In this document: positions 1 through 11,965 of the stretch, one piece after another
Numbering within the stretch: position 1 is the first letter of the stretch
How the letters are laid out: each line of letters starts with the position of its first letter
Source of the DNA: Anastrepha obliqua
Taxonomy: Eukaryota > Arthropoda > Insecta > Diptera > Tephritidae
Reading direction: 5' to 3'
Assembly (NCBI RefSeq): GCF_027943255.1
Contig: NC_072896.1
Location: 4,650,001-4,714,000, forward strand
DNA: 64,000 nucleotides
The notes under the pieces: model-generated
What the model was told of the DNA's origin: nothing
The model's database searches: none
The model's input: the letters and a program-made list of their open reading frames with translations, nothing else
Program-made: the position numbers and the translations under genes

Positions 1-740
1 CACTCAATACATTTCTTTTGCGCCATAAATCGTGCAGAAGATATAAATAAATGGAAAATTAAATGGGCATAAAAATGCAAATTCGTCAGTATACAAATAT
101 GTAGGTAAGTGATCAGGCATACATATGTACATATGTATGTATTCATATTCATATTTTAAAAATTCAATTTGTTTATATTTTAAACCGAAATTAGCATAAG
201 CATCGAAATCAATTTACATTAGTATCGGCATAATCATTTTGTGTAGTCTCTCTCGCCTACGCCGAGCATATTGAGCAAACTTTAATGTAAAAATTTCAAA
301 GATAATTGTTTTTGAATGGTAACCACTCTCGTGTCAGTGCTATAAAAACTCTTTCACATGGTAAAAATAATAACAATGTAATCAATATAATCACAGCATG
401 TAATGTGTGTGTGTGGCGTAATGTTAACTCACTGATGGAGAGAGCAGAGGGCACACATTTGCATATCAAATGTAAACCTGTGCTGTTATAAAAGAGTTCA
501 TGTAACGATGAGTTTATAAGTATTTTGCTAGTCAGTCGCCTGTTATTGAATGCATAATATTTCATGTATTCATGTATTATAATCTGCATATTTCAAATCT
601 ATCATTTATTTAAATAATATCTGGTATTCAAATATGAAAAAATTCTGCGCAATCGTAGAGGCAATGCTAACTACAATAAAGGCAGTAATTTATTTCGGCA
701 TTCGAGCTCCTGCTGAAATATTAGAAGTGAATCTTCATGT
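1..740. other. Gene-free AT-rich DNA
   Basis: No coding exon, element end or RNA gene is recognised. The stretch contains a short TATG/TACA microsatellite near 120-140 and scattered short open frames without codon structure. Confidence 0.5.
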
Positions 741-749
741 TGCTCCATG

Positions 750-970
750 AATTGAGGTGCGTACAGCCTTTTACGCCACCTTCGAATGACTGTTGGTGTT
801 TATTACCTTTTTGGGGTAGAAACACACTCGAAGGGCTTCAATTGTCTACAGATGGCCGGCTGCTATCACACAAAAATTTGTCTATAATTAGATCTTTCAT
901 GACAACAGTGGGCTTTTGATGTGACCTTTACCGAAAGGTAGTCGGTTACGAGCCTATGCGGCTATGATTA
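750..970 (-). repeat. Very degenerate tRNA-derived SINE copy
   Basis: Read on the minus strand this matches the order of landmarks in the better SINE copies: the tRNA-like head near 930-970 (CCGAAAGGTAGTC, then GCGGCTATG) and the body near 815-870, corresponding to the 'agaaatacactcggagg' and 'gaggggcgaccgctatt' segments of other copies. Divergence is high, so the limits are approximate. Confidence 0.4.
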
Positions 971-1099
971 CCACTCCCTTTACTACCTTTTGAAGAAATT
1001 AGAATTAAAGAAATTTATTCTTCTTATGATGTTCAAGCTCGAATCTATTTCATGATTCATTCGTTTGCCATTTCCACTTGATTTTTAGATTTTTAATGG

Positions 1100-1335
1100 T
1101 TTAGCCAATATCAGACCGTTAGCCGGCTCTCGGCGAATTTGACATGATCAGCTGATTGGCTGACGTTGCAGGGGTTTGATTACGAAAAAACTAAGAATGT
1201 GTAGTAATATACGAAAAAAATTAACACAATGTCACTTCGTTGCGTTGGACGAGTGTATGAATGTATGAGAAAAGATCGTGCAGAATTCGGCTGGCGAATC
1301 ACTACCGTGACGTAGCAGCCGGTGTATTGCCCAAA
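1100..1335 (+). repeat. Unclassified dispersed repeat, copy 1
   Basis: Similar to the reverse complement of about 36300-36640. Shared landmarks in order are AGCTGATTGG, TTTACGAAAAAA or TTACGAAAAAACT, TCACTTCGTT, a GAGTGTATGAATG-like segment, GCAGAATTC and GTGACGTAGC/GTGACGTGGC. No coding frame is evident. Confidence 0.45.
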
Positions 1336-1439
1336 AAAAGAAAACCATCAGAGCTCGTCAATTCAATTTCGCCGAAGTGAAAAAAGTAATTCATTTGACT
1401 ATTGAATTATTATTTAAATTACCATCTCGCAAAAATTAG

Positions 1440-1640
1440 TATTGATGATGGATGACACCGAGTGTTGACTCTGTCAGGAGGATGATGAAACCACAGAGCA
1501 ACTGCACATCTTTCATCGATTTCAAATAGATTCAAATGAAAACGAGAATACTTTCGTTCCAGATATTCTGAACTTCGTCCGCAAGGCGGAAAATTTTCTG
1601 AAAAAATTTGGCTTTCAACGAATTCCTAACGTGAGACAAG
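1440..1640 (+). mobile_element. Remnant of a non-LTR retrotransposon 3' coding end
   Basis: The plus-strand frame from about 1449 reads like the zinc-binding tail of RNase H-bearing LINEs: a C-x2-C-like pair (first Cys followed by a stop), then EDDETTEQL, then a final hydrophobic stretch (ILNFVRKAENFL) resembling the end of related LINE polyproteins in this window. Stops interrupt it. Assignment rests on pattern only. Confidence 0.35.
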
Positions 1641-1804
1641 AAACATTCAGGTTAAATAGAACCTGATGTAACACAGGTAGTAGGGGCAGTCAATAGGCTT
1701 AGTATTAACTACTTTTAAAAGTCAATAAGCCTAGTATTAACTACTTCATCGCTGGAAATCTCCCAATAGATATACCATATTTGTGCAGGAAATGGGACAA
1801 CTTT

Positions 1805-2757
1805 ATGACAGACAAAGAGTAAAGCCGACAACTAAAGCGAAAGCTGCACAACGTCTGCATTCGTTAGTAAAATGGCAAAGCAGATGGGACTCGTCTGTTA
1901 ACGGGCGTGGACCTATACACTTATCCCCAAAATTAGCCAATGGGTGAACAGAAGGCATGGTGACGTAGACCCAAATATTGAGCGGTCACGGATGTTTCTT
2001 GGAGTACCTCCATCGTTTTCACATGAAAGACACTTCGTTCTGTCCAAGCCACAACAATGCAATAGATAGCGCGGAGCACGTGTTCTTCTACTGCGATCGT
2101 TTCAACGAAAAACGCCGAACGCTTGAGTTAGTCTTGGGTGAACAGCTGAGCCCAGACAGCTTAATCAATAACATGTGTGCATCACATGACTGTTGGAAAG
2201 CAGTTAAAAGTTTTGAAAAGAGGATAATGCTGCACCTGCAACGCGCGGAGTGGCAGCGCAAAACGCAGAGAAAAACAAATCAGCCCTCGATAGGAGATGG
2301 ACTGTATACGAACTGACGACAAATAACAGACGATCGAGGCATGTGCTCACGACGGCGTAAGACAGTATAATATTACCGCAACATCTTCTTTGCTACAGAT
2401 GCAAAGGAAACCTCGATAGCGTATAACATCCATACGCCCATGTGAGAGGAACCTGAGAGCATGCCACACATACCACTGGTATGACGGCACTGAGACATTA
2501 GAAGACGAGCCTATAGCATGAAGCTGGCTACTAATATGGTGGGCCCAGACGTGGGTGAATAGTATTGGGCCATTTAATGGACACCATTCTGGGCCTCCCC
2601 GCAGTAATGCAAGGTAGTTCCGAAAAGGGAGTCTCCCCAGAAGAGGAGGAAGGATTGTTTTAGTGGCTACACCATCCGACGCAGTTGACGACGGTCGCTG
2701 TAAGTGCGAAGGCATTTTAAATCCTCCTCACCCACCACAAAAAAAGCAAAAAAACAC
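1805..2757 (+). mobile_element. R1-type LINE: C-terminal reverse transcriptase remnant and 3' UTR
   Basis: From about 1805 the translation resembles the C-terminal region of R1-clade reverse transcriptases: an LHSLVKWQSRWDSS-like segment, then SQWVNRRHGDVD, then SGHGCFLEYLHRF and a zinc-finger-like block with C-P-S-H and AEHVFFYC (residues 1-40 of the open frame 1978-2316). At least two frameshifts (near 1910 and 1975) separate the blocks, so it is a dead 5'-truncated copy. After the stop at 2316 about 440 bp has no coding signal and ends in an A-rich run near 2740-2757, consistent with the element's 3' UTR and tail. Confidence 0.7.
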
Positions 2758-3024
2758 AACTACTTCTAAAACGAGTAGTAGCCTTTGGGCCTGAATCAAT
2801 TTGACCAATGTTTGGTGCTAGTTAACCAATATACTTTGGTACTTGCATATTATTCTCTAATAGAAGAAGATGCAAACATAAATTATAACTGTTTTGGAAT
2901 AAATCCCATTTTTCCAATTTTTCAATTTTTTTTTGTGTTTAGTTACAGTTAATTAGTATAATTAACATATTTAGTTATTAAAATTTAAATGGAGCAACAT
3001 CGAGTAGACGTGGACGATGACAAC

Positions 3025-3425
3025 ATCCGATTAAGAGACACTTGGAGTGTTTGAGAGAAAGATTTTGCGCAAGATTTTTAGACCTTTTAGGTTGGCAACG
3101 GCGAATATCGCAGGCGATGGAACGATGAGCTGTATAAGCTTTACGACGACATAGACATAGCGCAGCGAATAAAGATCCAGCGACTACGTTGGCTGGGTCA
3201 TGTTGTCCAAATGGATACAAACGCTCCGGCTCTGAAAGTATTCGATGCGGTACCAGCTGGTGGTAGCAGAGAAAGAGGAAGGCCTCCTCTGCTTTGGAAA
3301 TATCAGGTGGAGAAGGACTTGGCTTCACTTGGTGCGTCCAACTGGCACCGGATAGCACGAGAAAGAAACGGCGCGCTTTGTTAAACTCAGCCAAAATCGC
3401 GTAAGCGGCTATCGCGCCAATTAAG
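3025..3425 (+). mobile_element. RTE-type LINE fragment (reverse transcriptase C-terminus)
   Basis: The plus strand first reads LGVFERKILRKIFRPF (about 3037-3085). After a frameshift it reads NGEYRRRWNDELYKLYDD, RLRWLGHVVQMD and RERGRPPLLWKYQVEKD, ending in an ARERNGAL-like tail near 3385. This block order is the usual tail of RTE-like endonuclease/reverse-transcriptase proteins. Only the last ~120 codons remain, with a frameshift and no catalytic domain. The long minus-strand frame over it is an antisense shadow. Confidence 0.75.
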
Positions 3426-3429
3426 AAGG

Positions 3430-4720
3430 AGAAGAAAAACATCGAGTAGAACAAAAGCAAACATCTTTATGATGACCCAGAAAATGAAAAAAGTGCTGTC
3501 TTTTATCTTTTACTACTTTAAAACAGACAATTCCCTCAGAGGAGTTTGCTCGCGGTTAGTTGGGTCACTTTGGCCCATGTTCCTCACTGGAACTCTAGGA
3601 ATTTATGATCATGAGTTGGGTCACTTTATTTGGTCAGGTGCTACATATCTTTAATGTGATTCCCTGGATTCTCCCTTTCCAGCACAGCGCTGCTCAAGGT
3701 TATGGTCGACTGAGTGCATTCAACATAGTGAAATACTTTAATTACTACATAATAGTTAAAATAATCTACTGTTATGTGGGTAAATAATATTTGCACAGTT
3801 GCAACATACCAATAATGCATATGACACATACAACACATAGCGCACATAGCACACATGCCTTTAATAACTTTTCATTTGTTATATTTGTTGTCATGTTGTT
3901 CATTATTACTTGTTGTTTTCCATTGTGCTTATTTATTTACATTTTGCAACATTCTTTACAGTAAAATATTGGCTACTGCTAACTGTATTCTCTTCAAAGC
4001 CTATATGGTTGCATGCCCCGCGGGAAAATTTGAACTACCTCAGAAATAGTGGCATTATGGGAAATGTAGTCTATAGGGGCTAACACTGGAGGCGTGAATG
4101 AGAAACACAATGAGCCTAGAAACATATAGAAAATATACTGTGCAACCTTTCTATAGCTCAAAACATCCCCTGAACTAATGCTTCCGGAGCACACCTTTTC
4201 ACAATTCTTTGTTCTTTTTTTTTCCTATCGCTTGAAGCTTAGTACTGCGAAAAAATCGATGACGCTATAGCTCTTTTGTCTATTGTATCGGCCTATTGTT
4301 AGCAAATAACGTCAATTTCGATTTATTTTTTGTACTATCGATTGTTTTATTTAATTAACACTAATTGGCGGTGCTTTGTTAATCATTTTAGGTATTCATT
4401 GAAAATTCATTCCTAAATATGCTGCCTTACTCATTCAAATACTATTGTAAGTACCCCGCAAATTCACCGGGAAGAGAGAAGCGTAGCAGAACTAGCTGAG
4501 TCATATTTGAAAAAATTTGCATAACTCACACATAACCCAGGCACATCAGTACGGTGAGTAACAGTAGTAGATCAGCTGACTTTGATACTTCAAGTTTGGC
4601 ATTTTAGGGCAGTCAAGCATTAACACAATCAAGCAAACTTTAAAACTACTTTTTAATTTTTTTTGTTCTAGGTTGAAATATGCTGCCTTCCTTTCAAACT
4701 TCTTTTGATAGGATTGAACA
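3430..4720. other. Gene-free stretch
   Basis: AT-rich DNA with a short ACACAT/CATAG microsatellite near 3820-3855. No splice-flanked coding exon or complete element end is recognised. Confidence 0.5.
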
Positions 4721-4725
4721 TATTT

Positions 4726-5455
4726 AAGGGGAAAGATACCCGTAAAATTTCGAAAAAACATTTTTTTTTTTCATAAAATGTTAATATAATCCTTTAAAAA
4801 TATGTCAAAAAATATTTAGAACGTCAATTTAAGTATTTCTTATATTATATCATCAACCGTGACGACTCTATTCTTTGCTTGCGAGCGCTGGGAGAGGTAT
4901 AGTTACGTTGCATTCAAACTTTAGACGCGTTTTTCTCAAAACTAAATTTTTCGAATTGGCGTACACGATAACTCGAAAAGTTATTCACCGATCTCCCTAA
5001 AATATTGGACACATCTTTCTTACGATGTTACTTTCTATGTGAATTTACAATTTCGAAATTTTTGGAAAAAATATTTTTTTTTCGAAGTAAAAATAGTAGG
5101 AAAATTCGCTACAAATTTCATTTTTTTTAAGCTTTTATTCCGCGATTTTTTTTTCATTTGTTTTTAATTCATATAGAAATTATGACATTAAAAAACAAAA
5201 GGTTTTTTGTATTCAGGACACTGACGAAAATGCTACAATGCCCGCCGATTGAGAAGCTCCGCTGCGACCTTCCTGGAAGAATTAAGTGTACATCCGCCAT
5301 TTTAAATGATTAAAATAAAACAAAAATTTTTATATTATTTTAGTGTATAAATAAACTGCGTGTCAATTTTGAAAAAAATATATTGACTTCTTCATTGTAA
5401 ATAATTTTAATGAAAATCAGGGAAAATATGGCCGTTTACAGGTATCTGTCCCCTC
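4726..5455. mobile_element. AT-rich non-autonomous element with terminal inverted repeats
   Basis: The left end (from about 4728) AGGGGAAAGATACCCGTAAA is inverted at the right end, whose reverse complement reads AGGGGACAGATACCTGTAAA (about 5435-5455). The interior is AT-rich with no transposase and contains a 'gcgtttttctcaaaact ... gataactcg' block also present in the element at 28880-29541. No target-site duplication is clear, so the superfamily is unknown. Confidence 0.5.
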
Positions 5456-8100
5456 CAAGGGTTTCTAAAATTTGCTCCACGTCCTGCGAAATGTTCTGAT
5501 CTTATCCCTTAGCTCTTAAAATCTTTAAGTATCTTGAATTGAGAATATCCATTCTTGCAACATCTTGAATGGAACAATTCATTGCCCAGCCCTGCTGGAG
5601 ATAAGTCAAAACAGGTTTTAAAAAAGGTTGTTTTTAGAACTGCTCAACTTCCGAAATCAGGGCATCGTGATAAGAATTAAAATATTTACTTTCGCAAGAT
5701 TAATAAGTTTTTTCGAACAAATGAGTAAATTTTCAACTGAATTATAATTTTTGGAGCAGATTCTATATTTTTTTTACCATTTTTAGTAAATAAATTAGCT
5801 GTCACCACTTTTTCCCCTCCAGGTCGACACCAGTCAATTGGAGTTAAATGGGAAGCAGTGCTACAGGTAGATTATAGATAAATTGTAGATGGATCTCTAA
5901 TACTTCCAAAATATTGTAAAGGAGTAGCACCTAAAACATTCAAACATACTGCCGTGCAAAATTCGCTACTTTTCTGAAAGCGACGAAATCGCCAACTACT
6001 CGCATTACAGACAATACTGGAGTGTAGTTTTTCCCACAGGGTCTCTGTGTATGTGCGCAGCTTGCGCATGTATGCGAACGCTATGACATTTAAAGTGCGT
6101 GCATCGCACATACACCCACACACACACACGCACACTTAGCGTTCTCATTGTTGCAATTTATCTTTTCGATAGCAAAAGCATGACAACAATAAAAACAATA
6201 ACAATAAAGAGAGCATATAAATAATCGTAACATAATTGCCAATAAGGTGGAACAAATTTCAATTAACTGCTGACATGTCCACTGCCGGCAACAACAACAA
6301 CCACCACAACAACGAAAACATAATAATTTAAAAAACACACACGCACACACACAAGTATAAAAATTGTTCTTGTTAACAAGCATTCGAAAACAGTCAATCG
6401 ACGAAAAACCGTAAATAAAATTGGCGCTAAATGGTTGGCTAAATATGCGCCCAGGCAAATACATGCATGCGTGCCGCACGAGCGTACCATTAAAAAAATT
6501 GCTGTTTTTTAATAACTTTTGAGCGCAAAAATTTGCCACTATATTTCAACTAAAAAAAATTTTTTTTTCAATTTTTTTTTTTTGTGATAAAACGAATTTC
6601 ACTAAAAATATACATATTTTGTGCAGATTTTCGCGATTTTACGCTTTCAAAAATGGTAATAACTATCAAAATTCACGAAAAAATATATAAATATCTTTTC
6701 TAGGTAGAAATTAAATGCCAATTATATAAAAATAAAATTCCTTTCGAAAATTTCCAATCCTATTATTTAATAATTGTTTCCAAAAGAGTTACAAAATAAA
6801 ATAAATAAAATAAAGTTTTCATAAACAACAAAAAAATCTAGTATTTATTTTACTTATGCTCTTTCATAACTTAAACATTGACTCAGTTCATTAATTGATA
6901 AAGTTTTTTTTTTAATTTTTATAGGTTTAACCAATTTTCTATGAATTCCCAAGCAAAAATTTGAATTGAAGAATTTTTTTTTTTCTAAAATATTATTTGC
7001 TAATTTTCCCCAGTCAGAAATCCGTTTTCTAGCACTGGGCGGCAACTAAATTTGCTCAGTTCAATTACTCTTCGTCAATCAAATCACACTCCAATCAAAT
7101 TAACAGCATTTAAATAATTGCTTTCCAAAAACAAATCAATCTCACGCGCTCGTACTATTCATTGAACCCATTGCTGTTCTCGCTTAATTTCACCCAGAAA
7201 ACCACTTCTGATCTGCACCATCGCTACATCACAGTCACTTCAATATTACCGCCAAAATATTATATTTTTTTTTTTTATTCAAGCTCAACTTTTTTCAAAA
7301 TTTTAGTATACGCGCCCGTTCGATTCCGCACAAAGAAACCTACACGTCCAGCACGCGCCAATCGCGTTTCGATATTGAAATTGAAAATCGGTTTTTTCTA
7401 CGATCTAGCCGCTCAGCGCCAAAAGCGCTGGAGAACGTTAAGCAGTCCGGCAGGCAAGCAGCGCAGTCGCAGTCGCCGCCACTATCATAGCGATATGTAG
7501 TAGCAGCCGTTTAAAAACTTTTGCACACCTTAGAGCTCGTGCTCGTGGTGGGGGGAGAAGCTTTCAATTTTCAGCTTATGGGCACAATCAGTTCACTTGA
7601 TCGGTCGATCAGTTTGCCAGGCACTCGGTTGAGCCAGTTTGACTGTAAACGAGTTAATAATGCTCTATGTTTGACTGTTGAGCGCTTCTTAAAAGCAAAC
7701 TAATGTTATTGCTAGCTATTATGTTGAGCATAGATCAAAAGCATACCCTTTTAGCTGGCTTCTGACTCAACGCATCATTCTCACTATCAACTGATTGCCA
7801 CTTGACGCTTAGCGGTGCTAAGCAGAGTTCGATTGCTGCTTTTCACAGCAGAAATATATTTTTCAAGTTTTTCTATTGGTGGCTTCATCTTTGTTGCTGT
7901 TGTAGGCAGTGTAATGAAACTCATAACAGATGTGCGTATTTATAATTAGCAGTTATTCACACTAACAAGCAGATACCATTACAAAGTGTGCCCGCGGCGT
8001 ATATGTAAATGTGGTAAGCCCAGTGGGGATCAATAGCACTTGGCTCCCAACATGAATCACTTTTTTATAAAACAAAAAAAATTTAACTAAACTAGCACTT
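5456..8100. other. Gene-free stretch with microsatellites and a GC-richer island
   Basis: Contains CA runs at about 6113-6131 and 6337-6352, poly-T/poly-A tracts around 6540-6600, and a more GC-rich block (about 7310-7565) rich in CGC/CAG words that could be a promoter or 5' exon. No exon with convincing splice sites or homology is seen. Long open frames here are low-complexity. Confidence 0.4.
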
Positions 8101-8103
8101 AGT

Positions 8104-8480
8104 TCCTCTTCTTCTTGATTGGCGCGATAACTGCTTAAATGATTTTGGCCGAGTGTAACAAAGCGCCCCATTTGTTTCTTTCGCGTGCTAACCGGCGCAA
8201 ATTCGACACACCAAGTGAAGCCAAGACTTTCTCTACCTGATCTTTCTAACGTAAATGCGGCTTTTATCTTCCTCTTCTACCCCAAGCAGGTGCCGCATCT
8301 AATACTTTCTGAACTAAAGCGTTTGCATCCATTCGAATGGCATAACCTATCCAGCGGAGCTACGGCATCTCCATTCGCTATATCTGTGCATCTCTATGTC
8401 GCCTCATACAGCTCATTGTTCCACCGTCTGCAATATTCGTCTTCGCCCACGTGCAAAGGTCCAAAATTCTTCCACGCTCA
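8104..8480 (-). mobile_element. RTE-type LINE fragment, minus orientation
   Basis: The reverse strand matches the 3025-3425 fragment at DNA level: 'gacgaatattgcagacggtggaacaatgagc' corresponds to GEYRRRWNNEL, followed by a DRLCHSNGCKRF-type corrupted RLRWLGHVVQM block and the 'ggcgcgataactgcttaa' tail at 8119-8136. Several frameshifts are present. The plus-strand open frame over it is an antisense shadow. The reverse-strand sequence upstream (8480-8690) is open in places but not recognised. Confidence 0.65.
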
Positions 8481-8787
8481 AAAGTCTAGGCAATTGTGCA
8501 AAGTTTCTGATCGCCATTCAGGCATTCATTTTCCAGTCAGGACTATTCTTCTGCATGCATTTGAAACAGCTAACAGCTTCAGGGTTTCTCCCAAGTATCC
8601 TCTAGGTACCCATTTGGGTGTGAGCTAATGTGGGAAGGCGAAGCTGTCCAGGGTTTTTAATTCTGCGATGAGTTTGGTATACGCCATGTGAAGAAATCCC
8701 CAATGAACAGAACGCACAGAATGCCTCTGTTGAGAACTCCCTCTTTTGATGGCAATCACGGTAAACCATTTCAAAATAAAAATAAAT

Positions 8788-9047
8788 AATTGGCGTTTAC
8801 ACATCTGTTAGGTTTATGGCCGACCTCCTTCTCTTAAATCTGGTGTGCGTCTTGATGTTGTTCCACAAATGGAGGGACCTACAGTTTTAACCCGACGGCA
8901 AATTTTTTGTATGAGGAGCTTTTCATGTCAGAAATACATATTAGGAATCTTGTCATTAAATGCCGAGGGGCGACCGCTATTAGAAAAAACTTTTGCTATC
9001 ATTTTGCGGTTTCATGCACGGTGATTTGAACCTATACCGTCCCGAAG
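8788..9047 (-). repeat. tRNA-derived SINE, head truncated
   Basis: Minus-strand copy of the SINE described at 48467-48756. The tail is at 8788 (AATTGGCG), the conserved body at 8850-8990 (ATGTTGTTCCACAAATGGAG and GAGGGGCGACCGCTATTAG), and part of the B box near 9020-9035 (reverse complement GGTTCAAATCAC). The A-box side is missing. Its 'caccgtgcatgaaac' segment is shared with the copy at 22425, suggesting a subfamily. Confidence 0.75.
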
Positions 9048-9409
9048 CAGTGAAAGCTAAACATTATTATTTTTACCTTCACTGAAATGAATGAAATTAG
9101 TCACGAATTTTTACAGTTTTTCCTTCTTATGAAATTTTAGCCTCCACTAGTCGAACCTGTGAACCGCCTACAGGGTACTTCTTTAATTTGCGACTTCCCC
9201 TATAACCCCGTATGATTCTTCGAATTATCATAAATAAAAATTGAACATTTTTTATAATGACCCATAATGAGTTCTTGAACCTTTCAGAAAATAAATCTCA
9301 AAAACTGCAGTCAAATTGAATAATAAAAAATGACCGGTTTGACAGTTTGAAGGTAAAACAGTTTCCCTAAAAAAATGTATATTTATAGCAGCTAATCCAT
9401 CAGCATCAG

Positions 9410-9735
9410 CATTCAGCCGTTTACGACACTGTTAGGCCTCTTCCATTGATGTCCAATTACCTCAACCTTTTGCTGTTCTTATCTAATTCTTTTGATGTCT
9501 TCGCCCCATCTTGTGGGCGATCTTCCAATTTTCTACTTGTCTTCTCAGGGTATCCATTCTAGGATTCTCTTTGCCCATCTTTTACCCGTAAAGCGCGCTG
9601 TGTGGCAAGCCAATCTCCACTTTGCTTTGCTTTGGTAACTCTTTTGATTACGTCGGTTACTTTTTTTTTTTGTCTCAGAACTGCATTTGAAATTCTGTGT
9701 CTTCTGTTTACGCCCAGTATCGATGTTTCCATTGC
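9410..9735 (-). mobile_element. Reverse transcriptase C-terminal fragment of another LINE
   Basis: On the minus strand, frames read VTDVIKRVTKAKWRLACH, then TARFTGKRWAKRILEW, then GRPPTRWGEDIKR. This is the recognised order for the tail of endonuclease-reverse transcriptases whose functional copies read 'KWxWAGHVAR..RW...W.P...RGRPxxRWxDDI'. It is interrupted by frameshifts and a poly-T tract near 9660-9672. No RT catalytic core is present. Confidence 0.6.
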
Positions 9736-9739
9736 TCTT

Positions 9740-10630
9740 TAAACAACTATGTACATAAAATAATTCCGGATGGCTACTACAAACGTGCTGACTTACATGC
9801 GTACTTACAAAGACTATTTATTACAACATTTATGCAAAAAGAGTCTACGGCTCGAAATGATTCAACTCAATAAAGTTTGTATCATATGAACATTAACGTA
9901 TGTATGTACTTATAGATGTGCACTGTTCTTAATGCATAGCAATATGACAAAACATATATGTATCGTCAGCTTTCCAAACCAAAGCTTTAAAGATACTAGA
10001 ACGACTGCTGTGATTAGAATATTCGCCAGGACAAGCATGCGATCGCATGATTTAGGAAAAATACCAGCAACCCAGCGATCAGTGTAGCGGCAGCGGACAG
10101 GCTTGCAAGAAAGAAAATACTTAGGTATGCCGCTCGCACAAAGGGGGCTCTTCATACGTTTTCCTTTTCATTCAAATTGAAGATCTAACTGAGGAAGAAA
10201 GTTTGACGAAGAGTCTAAGCTTAGAGGTATACATATGCATTTATTGTTTTTTCCTATTAAAAAGAAAGCTAAAACAAAAAATATCAAATATATACTTATT
10301 TGCAAAAAAGTTAAAGTGCATGTTGCTGTTTTCGCTAGAAAAACTGATGTTTCTATCTTTTTTCTTTCATATGCTTTGTAAGAAATTACAAATCCCGAAA
10401 ACCCCGGAATTGTAGGCACTAAAATATCGCGCAATCCAGGGAGTGTAGACAAAGTATTTCGGAACTTTTAGGACTTAAACACATCAAAATGTCTGGATTT
10501 CAGGATTGGCACCAGTAAGCCAATAAAACATGGCAATAATAAATTACCCTTGGGCTAAGTTAGAAGGCAGAGAAATATCATTTGCATTTCCGTGATATGC
10601 TCCGACTAGGAGCGATGTTTTTTTTTTATA
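9740..10630. other. Gene-free stretch
   Basis: AT-rich DNA. Short open frames exist on both strands but lack splice sites, codon bias or recognisable domains. Confidence 0.45.
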
Positions 10631-10639
10631 CTAATTCTT

Positions 10640-10930
10640 TAGCTCTGACGGTAAACAAGGGCAAGACTAATTATATGCTGGCGTCGTGCAGCGAGTGACG
10701 ACATCTTGAACCACAGATCGAAGTTATTAACTATAAATTCGATGTGATCAAGGACTTCATTTACCTTGGTTCCGCTATTACCAGCCCCAACGATGTCAGC
10801 CTTGAAATCAAGGGAAGGATAACTTTTGCCAACAGGTGCACTTTGGGTTAAGTATGCAATTGAGTAGTAAAGCCCTCTCTCGACGAACGAAAACAACACT
10901 CTATAAGACGCTCCAATTCCGACGGTAAGC
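10640..10930 (+). mobile_element. RTE-type LINE fragment (RT thumb region), interrupted
   Basis: The plus strand reads LTVNKGKTNYMLASCSE, a stop, then RHLEPQIEVINYKFDVIKDF and IYLGSAITSPNDVSLEIK, then ITFANRCTLG and, with frameshifts, an LSSKALSRRTKTTLYKT-like block ending at about 10925. This is the region just after the RT palm in RTE-like proteins. The homology stops abruptly where a jockey-type 3' end begins, which indicates nesting. Confidence 0.7.
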
Positions 10931-11826
10931 AATCTTAAAAATTTTGGGAGTCACCTTTGACAGCTTGCTCTCCACTAAGGTCCAAAATCGTAACAAGGTC
11001 CTTAAGTCGCTTGCCGGCAGCACTTGGGGTAAAGACAAAGAACTGTTGCTATCGACATTTAAGGCAATTGGTTGGCCGGATCTAAACTATGCTGCGCCTG
11101 TCTCGTCGCCTGGAACAAGGGACAGTGGATAAAGCTACATACATGCCAAAATACTGCCATTCGGACAGCGACCGGTTGCCTCCTGATATCCCCTATTCAA
11201 CAGCTTCCTTTTATGAAGCAAAATAAGCTGCTCAGCAAGCAGTTTCTGCTGGGATGCTACCGCAGGTTTCACCCTTGCAGACACCTGCTTGAGCCAGAGC
11301 CACCTCCTAGGCGCGTCAGGAGACACCTTTTAAGCTATACCGACGAGATCCAGGACAAAACTAACAGAAATCTACTGGACCAGACAGTATTGAGACAGTG
11401 AATAAACGACATTCACCGGGAGACCGTCACCACCTTCTTAAGTTCCCGCCCTGTGAATGCCGTAATCGGAGACCTACCACCACCTATTGCATATGAAGAG
11501 CTCCAGCTTCCACGTGAGACACGTGTAACACTGGCAGAACTACGTTCTGGATATTGTAGCAGGTTAAACTCCTACTTATCCAGAATTGACCCCGACATAC
11601 CAAACATATGTCGGGCATGTGTAGGCACACCGCACGACACTAACCACCTTTTCACATGCCCTCTAAAACCGACTCATCTAACACCCCTCTCCCTCTGGAC
11701 CCAACCCGTCGAAACAGCTTCTTTCCTGGGCCTACCCTTAGATTAGCCAGACGAAGACGACCGGTGATGTACCCTACACTGACGGGGCTTGTATTACTGT
11801 AAAAACAACAACAACAACAACAAGAA
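10931..11826 (+). mobile_element. 5'-truncated jockey-type LINE inserted in an RTE fragment
   Basis: Begins with ILGVTFDSLLSTKVQNRNKV, the RT C-terminal block of jockey-clade elements. It continues with KAIGWPDLNYAAPVSSPGT, and in another frame with QWIKLHTCQNTAIRTATGCL, LPFMKQNKLLSKQFLLGCY, the LAELRSGYCSRLNSYLSRID block, the zinc-finger-like CRACVGTPHDTNHLFTCP and the final PVETASFLGLPLD (stop at about 11744). A short 3' UTR ends in a (CAA)n tail at about 11803-11823, typical of this group. One frameshift and one stop inactivate it. The catalytic palm is absent. Confidence 0.85.
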
Positions 11827-11965
11827 CGTCCTCGTGTCCGACGGAAGGACCAAATTGAAAATAATCAGGCTTCTCGTGGCTAAGAATCTGTAAAAGGTGT
11901 GCGGCGAGACATTATTCCACAGGCTGCAACTCATTAACGGGTAGTTACGGCCAAGTAAGTAAGTA
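11827..11965 (+). other. Possible continuation of the interrupted RTE fragment
   Basis: Directly after the (CAA)n tail a plus-strand frame gives VLVSDGRTKLKIIRLLVAK. This loosely follows from the TLYKT block left of the jockey insertion (RTE proteins read 'PVLMYG..WTL...RLLVFERK' there). The match is weak and no clear target-site duplication is resolved. Confidence 0.25.

Noticed and set aside
2347..2715. 122-codon minus-strand open frame
   Set aside because: Lies over the 3' UTR of the R1-type remnant with no homology.
2978..3460. 160-codon minus-strand open frame
   Set aside because: It is antisense to the RTE-type fragment, whose plus-strand blocks are recognisable.
6090..6539. 149-codon minus-strand Cys-rich frame
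   Set aside because: Cys richness comes from CA/ACA microsatellites and CAACAA runs; no splice or start context.
8185..8628. 147-codon plus-strand open frame
   Set aside because: Antisense to a minus-strand RTE fragment; no domain and composition follows the element.
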